64,000 nt of DNA from Micromonospora sp. MP36 (GCF_008119785.1 NZ_VSFA01000016.1:1-64000), one strand, 5' to 3'. Positions 49,628 to 59,273 are shown, counted from the stretch's first letter. Notes: a model not told the origin generated them from the letters alone. Translations and numbers: made by a program.

Positions 49628-49673
49628 GGAGGGGCCCCTTTTCCACAGGCGTCTGTTAAAAAGGGGCCCCTCC
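49628..49673. repeat. Palindromic GGAGGGGCCCC repeat acting as pruA terminator
   Basis: GGAGGGGCCCCTTTT (49628-49642) and AAAAGGGGCCCCTCC (49659-49673) form a perfect 15-bp stem with a 16-nt loop just after pruA. From memory, very similar AGGGGCCCC hairpins with a GTTAA-containing loop occur many times in Micromonospora genomes, so this may be one copy of a dispersed palindromic repeat reused as a terminator. Confidence 0.75.
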
Positions 49674-49810
49674 GTTCACCCGGTCGGGCGGGCGGTGTCC
49701 GCGTCCCCGGCGGACTGTCGTCGGCCGACAGTGCACATCGGACGACCCAACGGGTGGCGAAAACGGCAAATCCTGGACGCCGGGTCGGGCAAAGTGGCAG
49801 CTTAGAGGGC

Positions 49811-50329
49811 ATGGCGGAATCCGGAGTCAACCCGACGGCGGCGGCCCTGCTGGGTCTGCTGCACGAAGGACCGATGACAGGCGGCCAACTGATGGCCGCC
49901 GCCGAGCGCCGGCTGGCGCCGTACTGGTCGATGACCCGCAGCCAGGTCTACCGGGAGCTACCGGTGCTGGCCGAGAAGGGTCTGGTGCGGCTCGGCAAGC
50001 CCGGGCCGCGCATGAGCCAGCCGTATGCGATCACGGCGGCTGGAAAGCGGACATTTTCCCGCTGGCTGGCGGAGAACCCGGGCCGGGACACCATCCGTAA
50101 CCCGATCGCGCTACGGATCGCCTTCGGCAACCTGCACTCGCCGAGCCAGCTCAAGAACCTGTACGCCTCGGCGAACGAGTACCACACCGAGGCCCTGGCG
50201 GCGGTCCGCGAGCAGGTGAAGAACGCCAAGAAGGAAGGCGAGGCGTACGACGCCAGCGCGCTGGAGTTCGCCGTCGCCTACCACAAGGCGGCGCTGTCCT
50301 GGCTCAAGACCGCCCCGGTCAGCGGATGA
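49811..50329 (+). CDS. PadR family transcriptional regulator
   Basis: The protein has 172 residues. The winged-helix PadR domain spans TAAALLGLLHEGPMTGGQLM, SMTRSQVYRELPVLAEKGLV and SQPYAITAAGKRTFSRWLAE. A helical C-terminal dimerisation region of about 80 residues follows. PadR proteins repress stress, efflux or aromatic-acid genes in response to small ligands. Its own target is not obvious; pruA and prfB are the neighbours. ATG 49811 is supported by GAGGGC before it. Confidence 0.88.
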   Translation: MAESGVNPTAAALLGLLHEGPMTGGQLMAAAERRLAPYWSMTRSQVYRELPVLAEKGLVRLGKPGPRMSQPYAITAAGKRTFSRWLAENPGRDTIRNPIALRIAFGNLHSPSQLKNLYASANEYHTEALAAVREQVKNAKKEGEAYDASALEFAVAYHKAALSWLKTAPVSG

Positions 50330-50391
50330 CCTCCGGTGGTTGGGGCGGCTGAGGTGAGCGGACGCCGCGCGGCCAAGTACGCTTGTCTGTC

Positions 50392-51513
50392 GTGACCGCT
50401 GCCGACTACGCCGAACAGCTCAAGGAACTCGACGCCACCCTGCGCAACATCGAGGCCGTCCTCGATGTCGACAAGCTGCGCGAGCAGAAGGCCCGCCTGG
50501 AGCAGGAGGCCTCCGCGCCCGACCTCTGGGACGACCAGGCCAAGGCGCAGCAGGTGACGTCGCAGCTGTCGTACGTCAACGGCGAGATCAGCAAGCTCTC
50601 CGATCTCCGTTCCCGGCTGGACGACGCCGGGGTGCTGCTGGAGCTGGCCCAGGCCGAGTCCGACCCCGGCACGCTCGCCGAGGTCGAGTCGGAGATCACC
50701 GGGCTGACCAAGGCCATCCAGGAGATGGAGGTCCGCACCCTGCTCTCCGGGGAGTACGACTCCCGGGAGGCGCTGGTCGCCATCCGGGCCGGCGCCGGCG
50801 GCGTGGACGCCGCGGACTTCGCCGAGATGCTGCTTCGGATGTACCTGCGCTGGGCCGAGCGGCACGGCTACCCGACCGAGGTCTACGAGACCTCGTACGC
50901 CGAGGAGGCGGGCCTCAAGTCGGCCACCTTCACGGTCAAGGTGCCCTACGCGTACGGCACGCTGAGCGTGGAGTCCGGCACCCACCGGCTGGTCCGGATC
51001 AGCCCGTTCGACAACCAGGGGCGGCGGCAGACCAGCTTCGCCGGCGTCGAGGTGCTGCCGGTCGTCGAGCAGACCGACCACATCGAGATCCCCGAGAACG
51101 AGATGCGGATCGACGTCTACCGCTCCTCCGGCCCGGGCGGGCAGAGCGTCAACACCACCGACTCGGCGGTGCGGATCACCCACATCCCGACCGGCATCGT
51201 GGTCACCTGCCAGAACGAGAAGTCGCAGCTGCAGAACAAGGCCTCCGCGCTGCGGGTGCTCCAGGCCCGGCTGCTGGAGCGCAAGCGCCAGGAGGAGCAG
51301 GCCAAGCTCCAGGGCCTGAAGACCGAGGCCGCCGGCTCGTGGGGCGACCAGATGCGCTCGTACGTCCTGCACCCGTATCAGATGGTGAAGGATCTGCGTA
51401 CCGAGCAGGAGACGGGCAATCCGTCCTCGGTGTTCGACGGTGAGCTGGACAGCTTCATCGAAGCCGGCATCCGGTGGCGTAAGCAGCAGCAGCTCAGCGC
51501 TGACGGTGCGTGA
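50392..51513 (+). CDS. prfB: Peptide chain release factor 2
   Basis: The 373-residue RF2 has the stop-codon recognition tripeptide SPF in [17 protein letters not shown] (about residues 204-206). The catalytic GGQ loop is in [16 protein letters not shown] (about 249-251). It releases chains at UGA and UAA. The classical RF2 autoregulatory +1 frameshift with an in-frame UGA near codon 25 is absent; the frame is continuous, as usual in actinobacteria. GTG 50392 is the start; TTG 50383 would add three residues. It heads the prfB-ftsE-ftsX-smpB-ssrA block. Confidence 0.96.
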   Translation: MTAADYAEQLKELDATLRNIEAVLDVDKLREQKARLEQEASAPDLWDDQAKAQQVTSQLSYVNGEISKLSDLRSRLDDAGVLLELAQAESDPGTLAEVESEITGLTKAIQEMEVRTLLSGEYDSREALVAIRAGAGGVDAADFAEMLLRMYLRWAERHGYPTEVYETSYAEEAGLKSATFTVKVPYAYGTLSVESGTHRLVRISPFDNQGRRQTSFAGVEVLPVVEQTDHIEIPENEMRIDVYRSSGPGGQSVNTTDSAVRITHIPTGIVVTCQNEKSQLQNKASALRVLQARLLERKRQEEQAKLQGLKTEAAGSWGDQMRSYVLHPYQMVKDLRTEQETGNPSSVFDGELDSFIEAGIRWRKQQQLSADGA

Positions 51514-51631
51514 TCGGGCTCCGACGGAGCGCGTCGTCGATCTCCAGCTGACCGGCTGAATCGATGACGCGCCTCGCTTCGGCGGGGCGTGGGGCTTGGC
51601 TCCCCGGTTACACCGCGTAGACTCTCGACCC

Positions 51632-52312
51632 GTGATTCAGCTTGAGCAAGTGACGAAGACGTACCCGAAGGCGTCCCGGCCTTCGCTCGACAACGTGTCC
51701 GTCTCGATCGAGAAGGGCGAGTTCGTCTTCTTCATCGGTCCATCCGGCTCCGGCAAGTCCACGATCATCAAGATGCTGCTGCACGAGGTCACCCCCAACA
51801 AGGGGCGGGTCGTCGTCAACGGCAAGGACGTCACGTCGATGCGGTCCTGGAAGCGACCCCACTTCCGGCGTTCCATCGGCTGCGTCTTCCAGGACTTCCG
51901 CCTGCTGCCGAACCGCACGGCGTACGAGAACGTGGCGTTCGCGCTGGAGGTGATCGGCAAGACCAAGGCGGTTGCCCGCCGGGTCGTTCCGGAGGTGCTG
52001 GAGCTGGTCGGTCTCGGTGGGAAGGAACACCGCTACCCCCACGAGCTCTCCGGCGGTGAGCAGCAGCGGGTCGCGGTGGCCCGGGCGTTCGTGAACCGCC
52101 CGCTGATCCTGCTCGCGGACGAGCCCACCGGAAACCTGGACCCGGACACGTCGATCGAGATCATGCGCCTGCTGGACCGGATCAACCGCACCGGCACGAC
52201 CGTCGTGATGGTCACGCACGACTCCAACATCGTGAACCAGATGCGCCGTCGCGTCATCGAGATCGAGAGCGGTCGCATCGTGCGCGACCAGGCCCGCGGC
52301 GTCTACGGCTGA
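51632..52312 (+). CDS. ftsE: Cell division ATP-binding protein FtsE
   Basis: This 226-residue ABC ATPase has Walker [20 protein letters not shown]-loop [20 protein letters not shown], signature [19 protein letters not shown], Walker [14 protein letters not shown] and the H-loop VMVTHD. With FtsX it forms the septal complex that drives peptidoglycan hydrolase activation at division. GTG 51632 is the start. It is followed by ftsX 73 nt downstream. Confidence 0.96.
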   Translation: MIQLEQVTKTYPKASRPSLDNVSVSIEKGEFVFFIGPSGSGKSTIIKMLLHEVTPNKGRVVVNGKDVTSMRSWKRPHFRRSIGCVFQDFRLLPNRTAYENVAFALEVIGKTKAVARRVVPEVLELVGLGGKEHRYPHELSGGEQQRVAVARAFVNRPLILLADEPTGNLDPDTSIEIMRLLDRINRTGTTVVMVTHDSNIVNQMRRRVIEIESGRIVRDQARGVYG

Positions 52313-52385
52313 GCCGTCGCCCCGTTGACGATCTGTAGATCCTGACGACGAACACCTCACGCCGGAGAGCCGGAGGAATTTCCCG

Positions 52386-53261
52386 ATGCGGATGAAGTAC
52401 GTCCTGTCCGAGGTACTGGTCGGACTGTGGCGCAACGTCACGATGACCATCGCGATGATCATCACGTTGGCGGTGTCGCTGTTCATGCTGGGTGGTAGCG
52501 GCCTTCTCTACCAGAAGGTCGGCGACATGAAAGACCTCTACTACGAGAACGTCGAGGTCTCGATCTTCCTGAAGACCGACGTCAACGACCAGCAGATCCA
52601 GGACCTCGGGGCCAAGCTGAAGAGCGACCCGCTGGTCAAGCACGTCGACTACGTCAACAAGGAGGAGGCGTACAAGCGCTTCCAGGAGATGTTCCAGGAC
52701 GCGCCGGACCTGATCAGCGCGGTCAAGGCGGACAGCCTCCCGCCGTCGTACCGGGTCAAGCTGAACAACCCGGAGCAGTACAAGGCCATCTACGACGAGT
52801 ACAAGACCGCCGAGGGGATCGACACGATCGTCGACCAGAGCAAGCTCCTCGACAAGGTCTTCAACGTCCTCACCGGCATCCAGAACTTCGCGCTCGCCCT
52901 CGCCGTCGTGATGGCGGTCGCCGCGTTGCTGCTGGTCGCGAACACCATCCAGGTCGCCGCGTACAGCAAGCGGCGAGAGGTCGCGGTCATGAAGCTGGTC
53001 GGCGCCTCCAACTGGTTCATCCAGGCCCCGTTCGTCCTGGAGGCGGTGGTCGCCGGCCTGATCGGCTCGATCCTCGGCCTGGTGGCACTGCTCGGCCTCA
53101 AGGTGTTCACCTCCGGCGGGTCGATGCAGGCCATCGAGGGCCTGATCACGCCGGTCTCCTGGACCGACATCCTCCTGATGTTCCCGCTGATGGCCGGCGT
53201 CGGCGGCCTGGTCAGCGCGATCACCGCCTGGGTCACGCTCCGCTTCTACCTGCGGGTCTAG
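52386..53261 (+). CDS. ftsX: Cell division membrane protein FtsX
   Basis: This 291-residue protein has one N-terminal helix (VTMTIAMIITLAVSLFMLGG) and an extracytoplasmic domain of about 130 residues. Three further helices close it, with the conserved AAYSKRREVAVMKLVGAS. It is the transmembrane partner of FtsE; its outer domain binds hydrolases such as RipC in mycobacteria. ATG 52386 follows GGAGGA. The strong terminator beyond it ends the prfB-ftsE-ftsX transcript. Confidence 0.96.
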   Translation: MRMKYVLSEVLVGLWRNVTMTIAMIITLAVSLFMLGGSGLLYQKVGDMKDLYYENVEVSIFLKTDVNDQQIQDLGAKLKSDPLVKHVDYVNKEEAYKRFQEMFQDAPDLISAVKADSLPPSYRVKLNNPEQYKAIYDEYKTAEGIDTIVDQSKLLDKVFNVLTGIQNFALALAVVMAVAALLLVANTIQVAAYSKRREVAVMKLVGASNWFIQAPFVLEAVVAGLIGSILGLVALLGLKVFTSGGSMQAIEGLITPVSWTDILLMFPLMAGVGGLVSAITAWVTLRFYLRV

Positions 53262-53281
53262 TCACCGCGACGGCTCTCCCG

Positions 53282-53328
53282 GGACCCTCCCGCGCCGGAA
53301 TAAACGGCGCGGGAGGGTCCTTGTTGTT
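53282..53328 (+). terminator. Rho-independent terminator after ftsX
   Basis: GGACCCTCCCGCGCC (53282-53296) and GGCGCGGGAGGGTCC (53306-53320) form a perfect 15-bp stem with a 9-nt loop, followed by TTGTTGTT. It separates ftsX from smpB. Confidence 0.92.
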
Positions 53329-53391
53329 CGGGTAGCATGATCCCGCTCCGCGGCCGGTGGTCGCGGACCGATCGGAAGGGAGGTGGCGCCG

Positions 53392-53871
53392 ATGCCACGG
53401 GAAAAGGGCCGCAAGGTGGTCGCCTCCAACAAGAAGGCGCGCCACGACTACGCCATCCTCGACACGTACGAGGCGGGCATGGCGCTGACCGGCACCGAGG
53501 TCAAGTCGCTGCGGGCCGGCCGGGCGTCGCTGGTCGACGCGTTCGCCCAGGAGCGTGACGGCGAGCTCTACCTGCACGGCATGCACATCCCGGAGTACAC
53601 CCAGGGCACCTGGACCAACCACGAGCCCCGGCGTACCCGGAAGCTGCTGCTCAAGCGGCTGGAGATCGACCGGCTGATCGGCAAGACCCGGGAGAGCGGG
53701 CTCACCATGGTGCCGCTGCAGGTCTACTTCTCCGACGGCTGGGCGAAGGTGGAGATCGGCCTGGCCCGGGGTAAGAAGTCGTACGACAAGCGCCAGGACC
53801 TCGCCAAGCGGGACGCCGACCGGGAGATGGCCCGGGCGGTCGGCCGGCGCGGCAAGGGCATGAACGAGTGA
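53392..53871 (+). CDS. smpB: SsrA-binding protein SmpB
   Basis: This 159-residue protein has the SmpB barrel with [69 protein letters not shown] and [20 protein letters not shown]. It delivers tmRNA to stalled ribosomes. The basic C-terminal tail is expected to become helical in the decoding centre. ATG 53392 has GGGAGG eight nt upstream; GTG 53383 would overlap that site. ssrA follows about 100 bp downstream. Confidence 0.95.
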   Translation: MPREKGRKVVASNKKARHDYAILDTYEAGMALTGTEVKSLRAGRASLVDAFAQERDGELYLHGMHIPEYTQGTWTNHEPRRTRKLLLKRLEIDRLIGKTRESGLTMVPLQVYFSDGWAKVEIGLARGKKSYDKRQDLAKRDADREMARAVGRRGKGMNE

Positions 53872-53975
53872 TTCGTCCCCCGGTGTCCGGAACGATGATC
53901 CGGCCGGCCTCGGGATGAATCCGGTTGCGGCAGGCGTTAGGCTTAACGGTGCTGCCGACAGGGGCAGCCCGTCGA

Positions 53976-54351
53976 GGGGGTGACTGGTTTCGACTTCGTG
54001 CGTTGCGGCAGGGGAAGCGAGCCGAGGAAGCCGACGTCGTCTCGTGAATCGGTCGTCGGAAACCAATAAGCGCCAAGAACAATCGCGCTGACTTCGCTCT
54101 CGCCGCCTGAGGCGAGTAGCAAGTCTGTCGGCCTGGGAGCGCCTTCGACCCAGTTAGCCGGCATCAGCTAGAAGGCTGGCCAATCGGACCCGGTCGCGGG
54201 GTCCGTGCGGCGAGATCAATCAGCGACTGGGCCCGTCACACCGACTCGCTCGCGTGATCGGAGGGGCCGAGTAGAGGCACAGCGAGCTGCGCTCGGAGAA
54301 GCCCTGACAAGGCGGCGAAGGACCCGGGTTCGATTCCCGGCACCTCCACCA
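53976..54351 (+). ncRNA. ssrA: Transfer-messenger RNA (tmRNA)
   Basis: The 5' end GGGGGTGACTGGTTTCGAC and the 3' end GGTTCGATTCCCGGCACCTC plus ACCA form the tRNA-like acceptor and T arms. CCA is encoded at 54349-54351. The tag frame at 54072-54110 reads AKNNRADFALAA then TGA, closed by the universal ALAA degradation signal. Pseudoknot-like GC arms follow. Together with SmpB it rescues stalled ribosomes by trans-translation. The total of 376 nt is normal for an actinobacterium. Confidence 0.95.
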
Positions 54352-54434
54352 CCTGACCTGTGCGCCCCGGTCCACCCGGACCGGGGCGCACAGTCGTCTT
54401 CAGCCCCGTTGCCGTCAGCGTCTAGGCTGCGGCT

Positions 54435-55091
54435 GTGGCGGACGAGAAGATCCGGCTCTCCGTGGGCGCCGCGCCCGGCCAACGCGCCTTCGCGGCGGTG
54501 GCGGGTGTCCTGTGCACCGCCTTCGGTGCGGTCTTCGTGCTGCTACCGATCTTCGCCGGCCCGCTGCTGAGCCGGCTGACCGGCTACGGCGACCCCTTCC
54601 CGTCGTACGACGAGGCGCGGGACCTGCCGCCCGGCATGCTCCCGCCGGCGCTGAACGACCCCGCCTCGCCGGGGTCGTTCCGGTTCGTCGGGCTCTGTGG
54701 CCTGCCGTTCGTGCTGCTCGGCCTCTATCTCCTGTTGCGGGTGCTGCGCACCGCCGCCTGGCTGGAGGGGACCCGGGCCTCTGTCCGCGGCGCGCTCGGC
54801 ACCCGCACCGTGGACCTGGCCACCGCCGAGGTGCGGGGCGGGGCGCTCGCCTACCGGGGCGGCGACGACGCGGTCCTGCGGGTGCCGACCGTGATCGCCC
54901 GCGACCGGGACACCGGCCGGCGGGTCACCATCCCGCTCCAGGGCATGGGGCTGGCCACCCTGCCGTCGAACGAACTGCGGGCGCTCGCGGACGCGATCAC
55001 CACCGGCCGGCCGAACGAGGGCCGGGACGCCGACGTGCACGTCCTGGCCGGTCGACTGCGCGACATGGCGGGAGATCCGCTGGGTCGGTGA
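54435..55091 (+). CDS. Two-helix membrane protein of unknown function
   Basis: This 218-residue protein has two hydrophobic helices (VAGVLCTAFGAVFVLLPIFA and LCGLPFVLLGLYLLLRVL) joined by a 60-residue loop with DPFPSYDEARDLPPGMLPP. A cytoplasmic beta-rich C-terminal domain of about 100 residues follows, resembling a small PH-like fold. GTG start. It lies 84 bp after ssrA. The function is unknown; no close family was recognised. Confidence 0.6.
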   Translation: MADEKIRLSVGAAPGQRAFAAVAGVLCTAFGAVFVLLPIFAGPLLSRLTGYGDPFPSYDEARDLPPGMLPPALNDPASPGSFRFVGLCGLPFVLLGLYLLLRVLRTAAWLEGTRASVRGALGTRTVDLATAEVRGGALAYRGGDDAVLRVPTVIARDRDTGRRVTIPLQGMGLATLPSNELRALADAITTGRPNEGRDADVHVLAGRLRDMAGDPLGR

Positions 55092-55215
55092 GGTTATTGG
55101 GACAGATGGGGCTGCTGGGGCGAACGGGGCAGATGAGGCGCGACGCGACCCTGGACAGCCCGCCCAGCCAGGTCCACCATCGCTGTACGCGGAAGCGCAG
55201 CAGCGGGAGGTGCCC

Positions 55216-55686
55216 ATGGTCACCGGTCCGATCCAGCAGCCGTCCACCGTTGCCCCGGCGGCGCGACCGCCCGCCGCGCGCCAGCCCGGGCCCACCCTCC
55301 CCGGTGAGCTGAGCGCCCTCGCCCGGGCGCTCGCCACGTCGGCGGAGGAGTCGCGCTGGCGAGAGCACCTGGTCGTCCAGCTCGGCCCGGTCCGGCGGGG
55401 CTTCGCCGAGCACGTCCGGCTCACCGAGGGCCCCGACGGCCTCTACGCGGAACTGCTCCACCAGGCGCCCCGGCTGGACCGGGGGGTACGCCTGCTGACC
55501 CACGAGCACGCCGCCATCGCCGCGGCGCTCGTCGCCCTCCAGCGCGCCGCCGAGCTGCCCGCCGTGCCCGCCGAGGAGGTGCGGGAACGGGTCGGGAACC
55601 TGCTGCGGGCCCTCGACCAGCACCGGCAGCGGGGCGCGGACCTGCTCTGGGAGGCGTACGAGACGGACCTGGGCGGGGAGACCTGA
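55216..55686 (+). CDS. Hemerythrin-like protein
   Basis: This protein of about 156 residues has an Ala/Pro-rich N-terminus. A four-helix region follows with spaced His and acidic residues: WREHLVVQLGPVRRGFAEHV, LLTHEHAAIAAALVALQRA and LDQHRQRGADLLWEAYETDL. The pattern recalls HHE/hemerythrin domains that bind a di-iron centre, but the full ligand set cannot be confirmed by eye. ATG 55216 has GGGAGG five nt upstream. It is followed 39 nt later by a lipoprotein gene. Confidence 0.6.
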   Translation: MVTGPIQQPSTVAPAARPPAARQPGPTLPGELSALARALATSAEESRWREHLVVQLGPVRRGFAEHVRLTEGPDGLYAELLHQAPRLDRGVRLLTHEHAAIAAALVALQRAAELPAVPAEEVRERVGNLLRALDQHRQRGADLLWEAYETDLGGET

Positions 55687-55725
55687 CCTGGGGAACCGGC
55701 GGCGGGGACGCGGCGTCCAACCGGC

Positions 55726-56730
55726 ATGCGTCGCACCTTCGCCCTGTTGGGGTTGCCGCTTCTGCTCCTCGCCGGCTGCGCCGCGCCCGGCCCCGCTCCG
55801 ATCGGGCCGCCGGGCGAGGACCCCGACCACCGCTGGGCGGCGTTCCATCAGCGGGCCGGCGAGGTGGCCGACGCCTGGCGGCCGGGCGAGGTGTGGCGCA
55901 GCGGTTACGTGCCGCTGGAGGAGGCCACCGTGCTGACCGGTGAGCCGGGCTTCACCGGCGACACCAAGCAGGCGTTCCTCCTCGGCTGGTACCGGGACCA
56001 GATCGCCCTGCCGACCGCCACGCCGGCCGACGGGACGATCCGGTTCCCGGACGGCACGCTGCGGGTGCCGCTGATCAGCGCCGCCGAGGCGTACGCCCAG
56101 CTGGACCAGGGAGACCCGCCGACGTGCGACGGGCGGCCGATGGCGCCGCCCACCGCTCGACCGGGGCGGCTCAAGGACGGCGGGCCGACCATCGAGCCGG
56201 GACCGGACGGCCTGCTGCCCACCCGCCCGGGACCGGACAGCCCGGTCGCCACCCACGTGGACACCCCCTGCATCCCGCTCACGGTCACCGCGGTGAAGCT
56301 GGGCAGCGCCTCGGTGCGCACCAGCCGGGGCTTGGCCGAGGTGCCGGCCTGGCTGTTCACCGTGGCGGAACTGCGGGTGCCGGTGGCCCGGCTGGCGGTC
56401 GCGGCGCGCGCGGTCGGGGCCCGACCGGAGGGCGCGACGCCCGCCCGGCCGCTGCCCGACGGGGTGGTGGCCGTGCAGACCCTCGATGCCGTGGACGGCG
56501 CCCGCCTGGACTACCGGGTCGGGGTGGGCGCCTGCGACGGCGGTGTCACCCCGCTGGTGCTGGAGCGGGACGACGTGGTGGTGCTGGGCGCCGGGGTGGT
56601 CCGGTCAACCGGCATCTGCACGGCGCAGCTGGTGCTGAAGCCGGCGAGCGTCACCCTGAAGGCCCCGCTCGGTGCCCGGACGGTGCTCGACGTGGGCAGC
56701 GGCAGCCCGCTCACCCTGGTGCGGCGGTGA
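55726..56730 (+). CDS. Lipoprotein of unknown function
   Basis: The 334-residue lipoprotein has signal peptide RRTFALLGLPLLLLAGC, with the lipobox Cys at about residue 18. The mature part contains no named domain. It has four later Cys (PPTCDGRP, DTPCIPLTV, VGACDGGV, TGICTAQLV) that could form two disulfides. It probably sits on the outer face of the membrane. ATG 55726 is preceded by a weak site. Its stop is three nt from the stop of the convergent mdlC gene, with no hairpin between. Confidence 0.7.
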   Translation: MRRTFALLGLPLLLLAGCAAPGPAPIGPPGEDPDHRWAAFHQRAGEVADAWRPGEVWRSGYVPLEEATVLTGEPGFTGDTKQAFLLGWYRDQIALPTATPADGTIRFPDGTLRVPLISAAEAYAQLDQGDPPTCDGRPMAPPTARPGRLKDGGPTIEPGPDGLLPTRPGPDSPVATHVDTPCIPLTVTAVKLGSASVRTSRGLAEVPAWLFTVAELRVPVARLAVAARAVGARPEGATPARPLPDGVVAVQTLDAVDGARLDYRVGVGACDGGVTPLVLERDDVVVLGAGVVRSTGICTAQLVLKPASVTLKAPLGARTVLDVGSGSPLTLVRR

Positions 56731-56733
56731 CGC

Positions 56734-58329
56734 TCAGAGGAGCCGAGGCAGCTCGGTGCTGATCGGCGCCGGCAGCACCGTGGGCCGGTCGGCGGCCAGC
56801 GCCGCGTCGAGCGCCTCCCCGAGCCGGTCCAGCGGGTCCACCACGGCGGACGCGCAACCGTAGCCGTGGGCGATGGCGGCGATGTCCAGCCCGGGTAGGT
56901 CGAGCGCCGGCACCCCGGGGGTGTGCTTCAGCTCGGCGAAGGCCTTGAGGATGGCGTACTGGTGGTTGACCGGGACCACGACGGCGAGCGGCAGGCGCAG
57001 CTGCGCGGCGGTCCACAGCGCCTGCACCGAGTAGTGGAACGAGCCGTCGCCGACCACGGCCACCACCGGCCGGCCGCGCCCGGTGTCCCGCTCGGCCAGG
57101 GCGACCCCGACCGCCGCCGGCAGGCCGAAGCCGAGGCCACCGCTGGCCATCGTGAAGTACGACCGCGGCCGGCTGATCCGCAGTCGCCGGCGCAGCGCGG
57201 CCAGGTTGGATGGTGACTCCTGCACCAGCACCCCGTCGGCCGGCCAGTGCCGGGCCAGCGCGGCGAAGAGCGCGTCGGCGCTCGGCGGGCTGGTCGCCTC
57301 AGGCGTCGCCGGCTCCGGCCGGACGGGCGGCGCCGGCCGGTCCGCCGGCGGCAGCAGCTCCAGCAGGCCGGCCAGGACCAGCCCGGCGTCGCCGAGCAGG
57401 CTCTCCCCGACCGGGGCGCGGGCCGCCTCGTCCGGGTCGTCGGTGACGTGCAGCAGCCGGGCGCCGTCGGGCAGGTAGTCGCCCGGCACGTGCGGGTAGT
57501 AACGGAACACCGGGGCGCCGACCACCAGCACCGTGTCGTGGCCGCGCAGCGCCTCGGCGAGCGGGCCGATCGCGTACGGCAGGACCCCGCGGAAGTGCGG
57601 GTGGTTCTCGGGGAAGACGGCCCGCTCCGGCGCCGGGGCGGCCCACACCGGGGCGGCCAGCCGTTCGGCCAGCGCCACGGCCGCCGGCCACGCGTCGGTC
57701 CGGTCCACCGCCGCGCCGAGCACCAGCACCGGGGCGCGGCTGGCGGTGAGGGTGGCGGCGAAGCCGCGCAGCCGGTCCGGGTCCGGGGCGGCCCGGGTCG
57801 CCACCGTCCGGACCTGCGGGGGCGGGTCGGCGGGCTGGGCCCAGTCGTCCATCGGCACGGAGAGGAACACCGGCCCGGCCGGGGGCTGCACCGCCGTCGC
57901 GTACGCCCGCATGAAGGCCGCCGGCACGTCCTGCGCGCGGGCCGGCTCGTGGGCCCACTTGACGTACGGCTGGGTCAGCTCGGCCGCCCGCGGGCTAGCC
58001 AGCCGGGGTTCGAGCAGCAGCATCTCCCGGGTCTGCTGGCCGGCGGTGACGATCAGCGGGGTCTTGTTGTGCCAGGCGGTGACCAGGTTGCCCATGCCGT
58101 TGCCGGTGCCCGGGGCGGTGTGCAGGTTGACGTGCGCGGGCCGGCCGGTGGCCTGGGCGTACCCGTCGGCCATGCCGACCGCCGCCGCCTCCTGAAGCGC
58201 GTGCACGTAGCGGAAGTCGGCCGGGAAATCGCGGAGGAAGGGCTCCTCGGTGGAGCCGGGGTTGCCGAAGACGGTGGTCAGACCGAGGGCACGCAGCAGG
58301 TCGTACGTGGTGTCGCGGACCGTTGCCAT
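56734..58329 (-). CDS. mdlC: Benzoylformate decarboxylase
   Basis: This 531-residue thiamine-diphosphate enzyme is close to the Pseudomonas putida enzyme in motif and numbering. It has GNPGSTEEPFLRDFP (Ser26), ALQEAAAVGMADGYAQATG (Glu47), NLHTAPGTGNGMGNL (His70) and LRGHDTVLVVGAPVFRYYP with the second active-site His. The ThDP motif is GDGSFHYSVQALWTAAQLRL. It decarboxylates benzoylformate to benzaldehyde in mandelate breakdown. No other mandelate gene is in the window, so related 2-oxo acids are possible substrates. ATG 58329 is the preferred start. Confidence 0.9.
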   Translation of the reverse strand: MATVRDTTYDLLRALGLTTVFGNPGSTEEPFLRDFPADFRYVHALQEAAAVGMADGYAQATGRPAHVNLHTAPGTGNGMGNLVTAWHNKTPLIVTAGQQTREMLLLEPRLASPRAAELTQPYVKWAHEPARAQDVPAAFMRAYATAVQPPAGPVFLSVPMDDWAQPADPPPQVRTVATRAAPDPDRLRGFAATLTASRAPVLVLGAAVDRTDAWPAAVALAERLAAPVWAAPAPERAVFPENHPHFRGVLPYAIGPLAEALRGHDTVLVVGAPVFRYYPHVPGDYLPDGARLLHVTDDPDEAARAPVGESLLGDAGLVLAGLLELLPPADRPAPPVRPEPATPEATSPPSADALFAALARHWPADGVLVQESPSNLAALRRRLRISRPRSYFTMASGGLGFGLPAAVGVALAERDTGRGRPVVAVVGDGSFHYSVQALWTAAQLRLPLAVVVPVNHQYAILKAFAELKHTPGVPALDLPGLDIAAIAHGYGCASAVVDPLDRLGEALDAALAADRPTVLPAPISTELPRLL

Positions 58330-58469
58330 CGCCGACTGCCCCCCGTCCCCCAAAGGTGCGGGGAGATGGCTCGATGATCAGTTCCCCGACGATCCGAATC
58401 TATCGGGCGGTTGCCGGCTTTTCGGGCGCTTCCCGAGTCTGGTGGCGGCGGTGGCCGACCGGTCACCGA

Positions 58470-59273
58470 TCAGGGCAGCGGGAACGGCAGTTTGATCCCG
58501 TCGAGCGCGTGACCGCACGGGCAGTCCCGCTCGGCCGGCAGCGCCGCGACCGCGTCCAGCAGCACGGCCCGCAGCACGTTGGTGTTCTCCGCGAAGACCC
58601 GGAACACCTCCTCCTGGGTGACCGACTCTTCGGCCGTCACGCCCGCGTCCAGGTCGGTGACAAGCGCGATCGACGTGTAGCAGAGGGCCAGCTCGCGGGC
58701 GAGCACAGCCTCCGGGTGGCCGGTCATGTTGACCACCGTGCCGCCGAGCGAGGCGAACCAGCGCGACTCGGCCCGGGTGGAGAAGCGCGGCCCCTCGACC
58801 ACCACCACGGTCCCGCCGTCCACCGCCGGTACGCCGCGCCCCGCCGCCGCGTCGAGCAGCGTCCGCCGCCCGACGGGGCAGTAGGGGTCGGCGAACGAGA
58901 CGTGCACCGCGCCCTGGTCGTAGTAGGTCTGGGCGCGCCCGCTGGTGCGGTCGACGAGCTGGTCCGGCACCACGAACGTGCCCGGGCCCAGCTCGGGCCG
59001 CAGTCCGCCGACCGCGCAGGGGGCGAGCACCTGGCGTACGCCGAGGGAGCGCAGCGCCCAGAGGTTCGCCCGGTACGGGATCAGGTGCGGTGGGTAGCGG
59101 TGGTCGCGGCCGTGCCGGGGCAGGAACGCCACCCGGCGCCCGCCCACCTCGGCGATGGTGACCGCGTCCGACGGCGCTCCGTACGGTGTCTGCACGACGT
59201 GCTCGGTGGCGCCGTCGAGCAGGGCGTACAAGCCTGACCCGCCGATCACCGCCAGCTCGGCCGTTGGACCCAT
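58470..59273 (-). CDS. mtnP: S-methyl-5'-thioadenosine phosphorylase
   Basis: The protein has 267 residues. It has AVIGGSGLYALL (phosphate loop), FLPRHGRDHRYPPHLIPYRA and VNMTGHPEAVLARELALCYT, then SIALVTDLDAGV, the purine phosphorylase family 2 set. It cleaves methylthioadenosine from polyamine or AHL synthesis to adenine and methylthioribose-1-phosphate. GHP near the base-binding loop could mean a thioinosine preference, which cannot be decided by eye. It lies alone, 140 nt upstream of mdlC on the same strand. Confidence 0.88.
   Translation of the reverse strand: MGPTAELAVIGGSGLYALLDGATEHVVQTPYGAPSDAVTIAEVGGRRVAFLPRHGRDHRYPPHLIPYRANLWALRSLGVRQVLAPCAVGGLRPELGPGTFVVPDQLVDRTSGRAQTYYDQGAVHVSFADPYCPVGRRTLLDAAAGRGVPAVDGGTVVVVEGPRFSTRAESRWFASLGGTVVNMTGHPEAVLARELALCYTSIALVTDLDAGVTAEESVTQEEVFRVFAENTNVLRAVLLDAVAALPAERDCPCGHALDGIKLPFPLP

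Noticed and set aside
50392..50480. Programmed +1 frameshift of prfB
   Set aside because: The reading frame is continuous from GTG to the GGQ domain with no early in-frame stop.
54205..54570. Short open frames over the tmRNA 3' half
   Set aside because: They overlap the structured tmRNA; only the 13-codon tag frame is translated.
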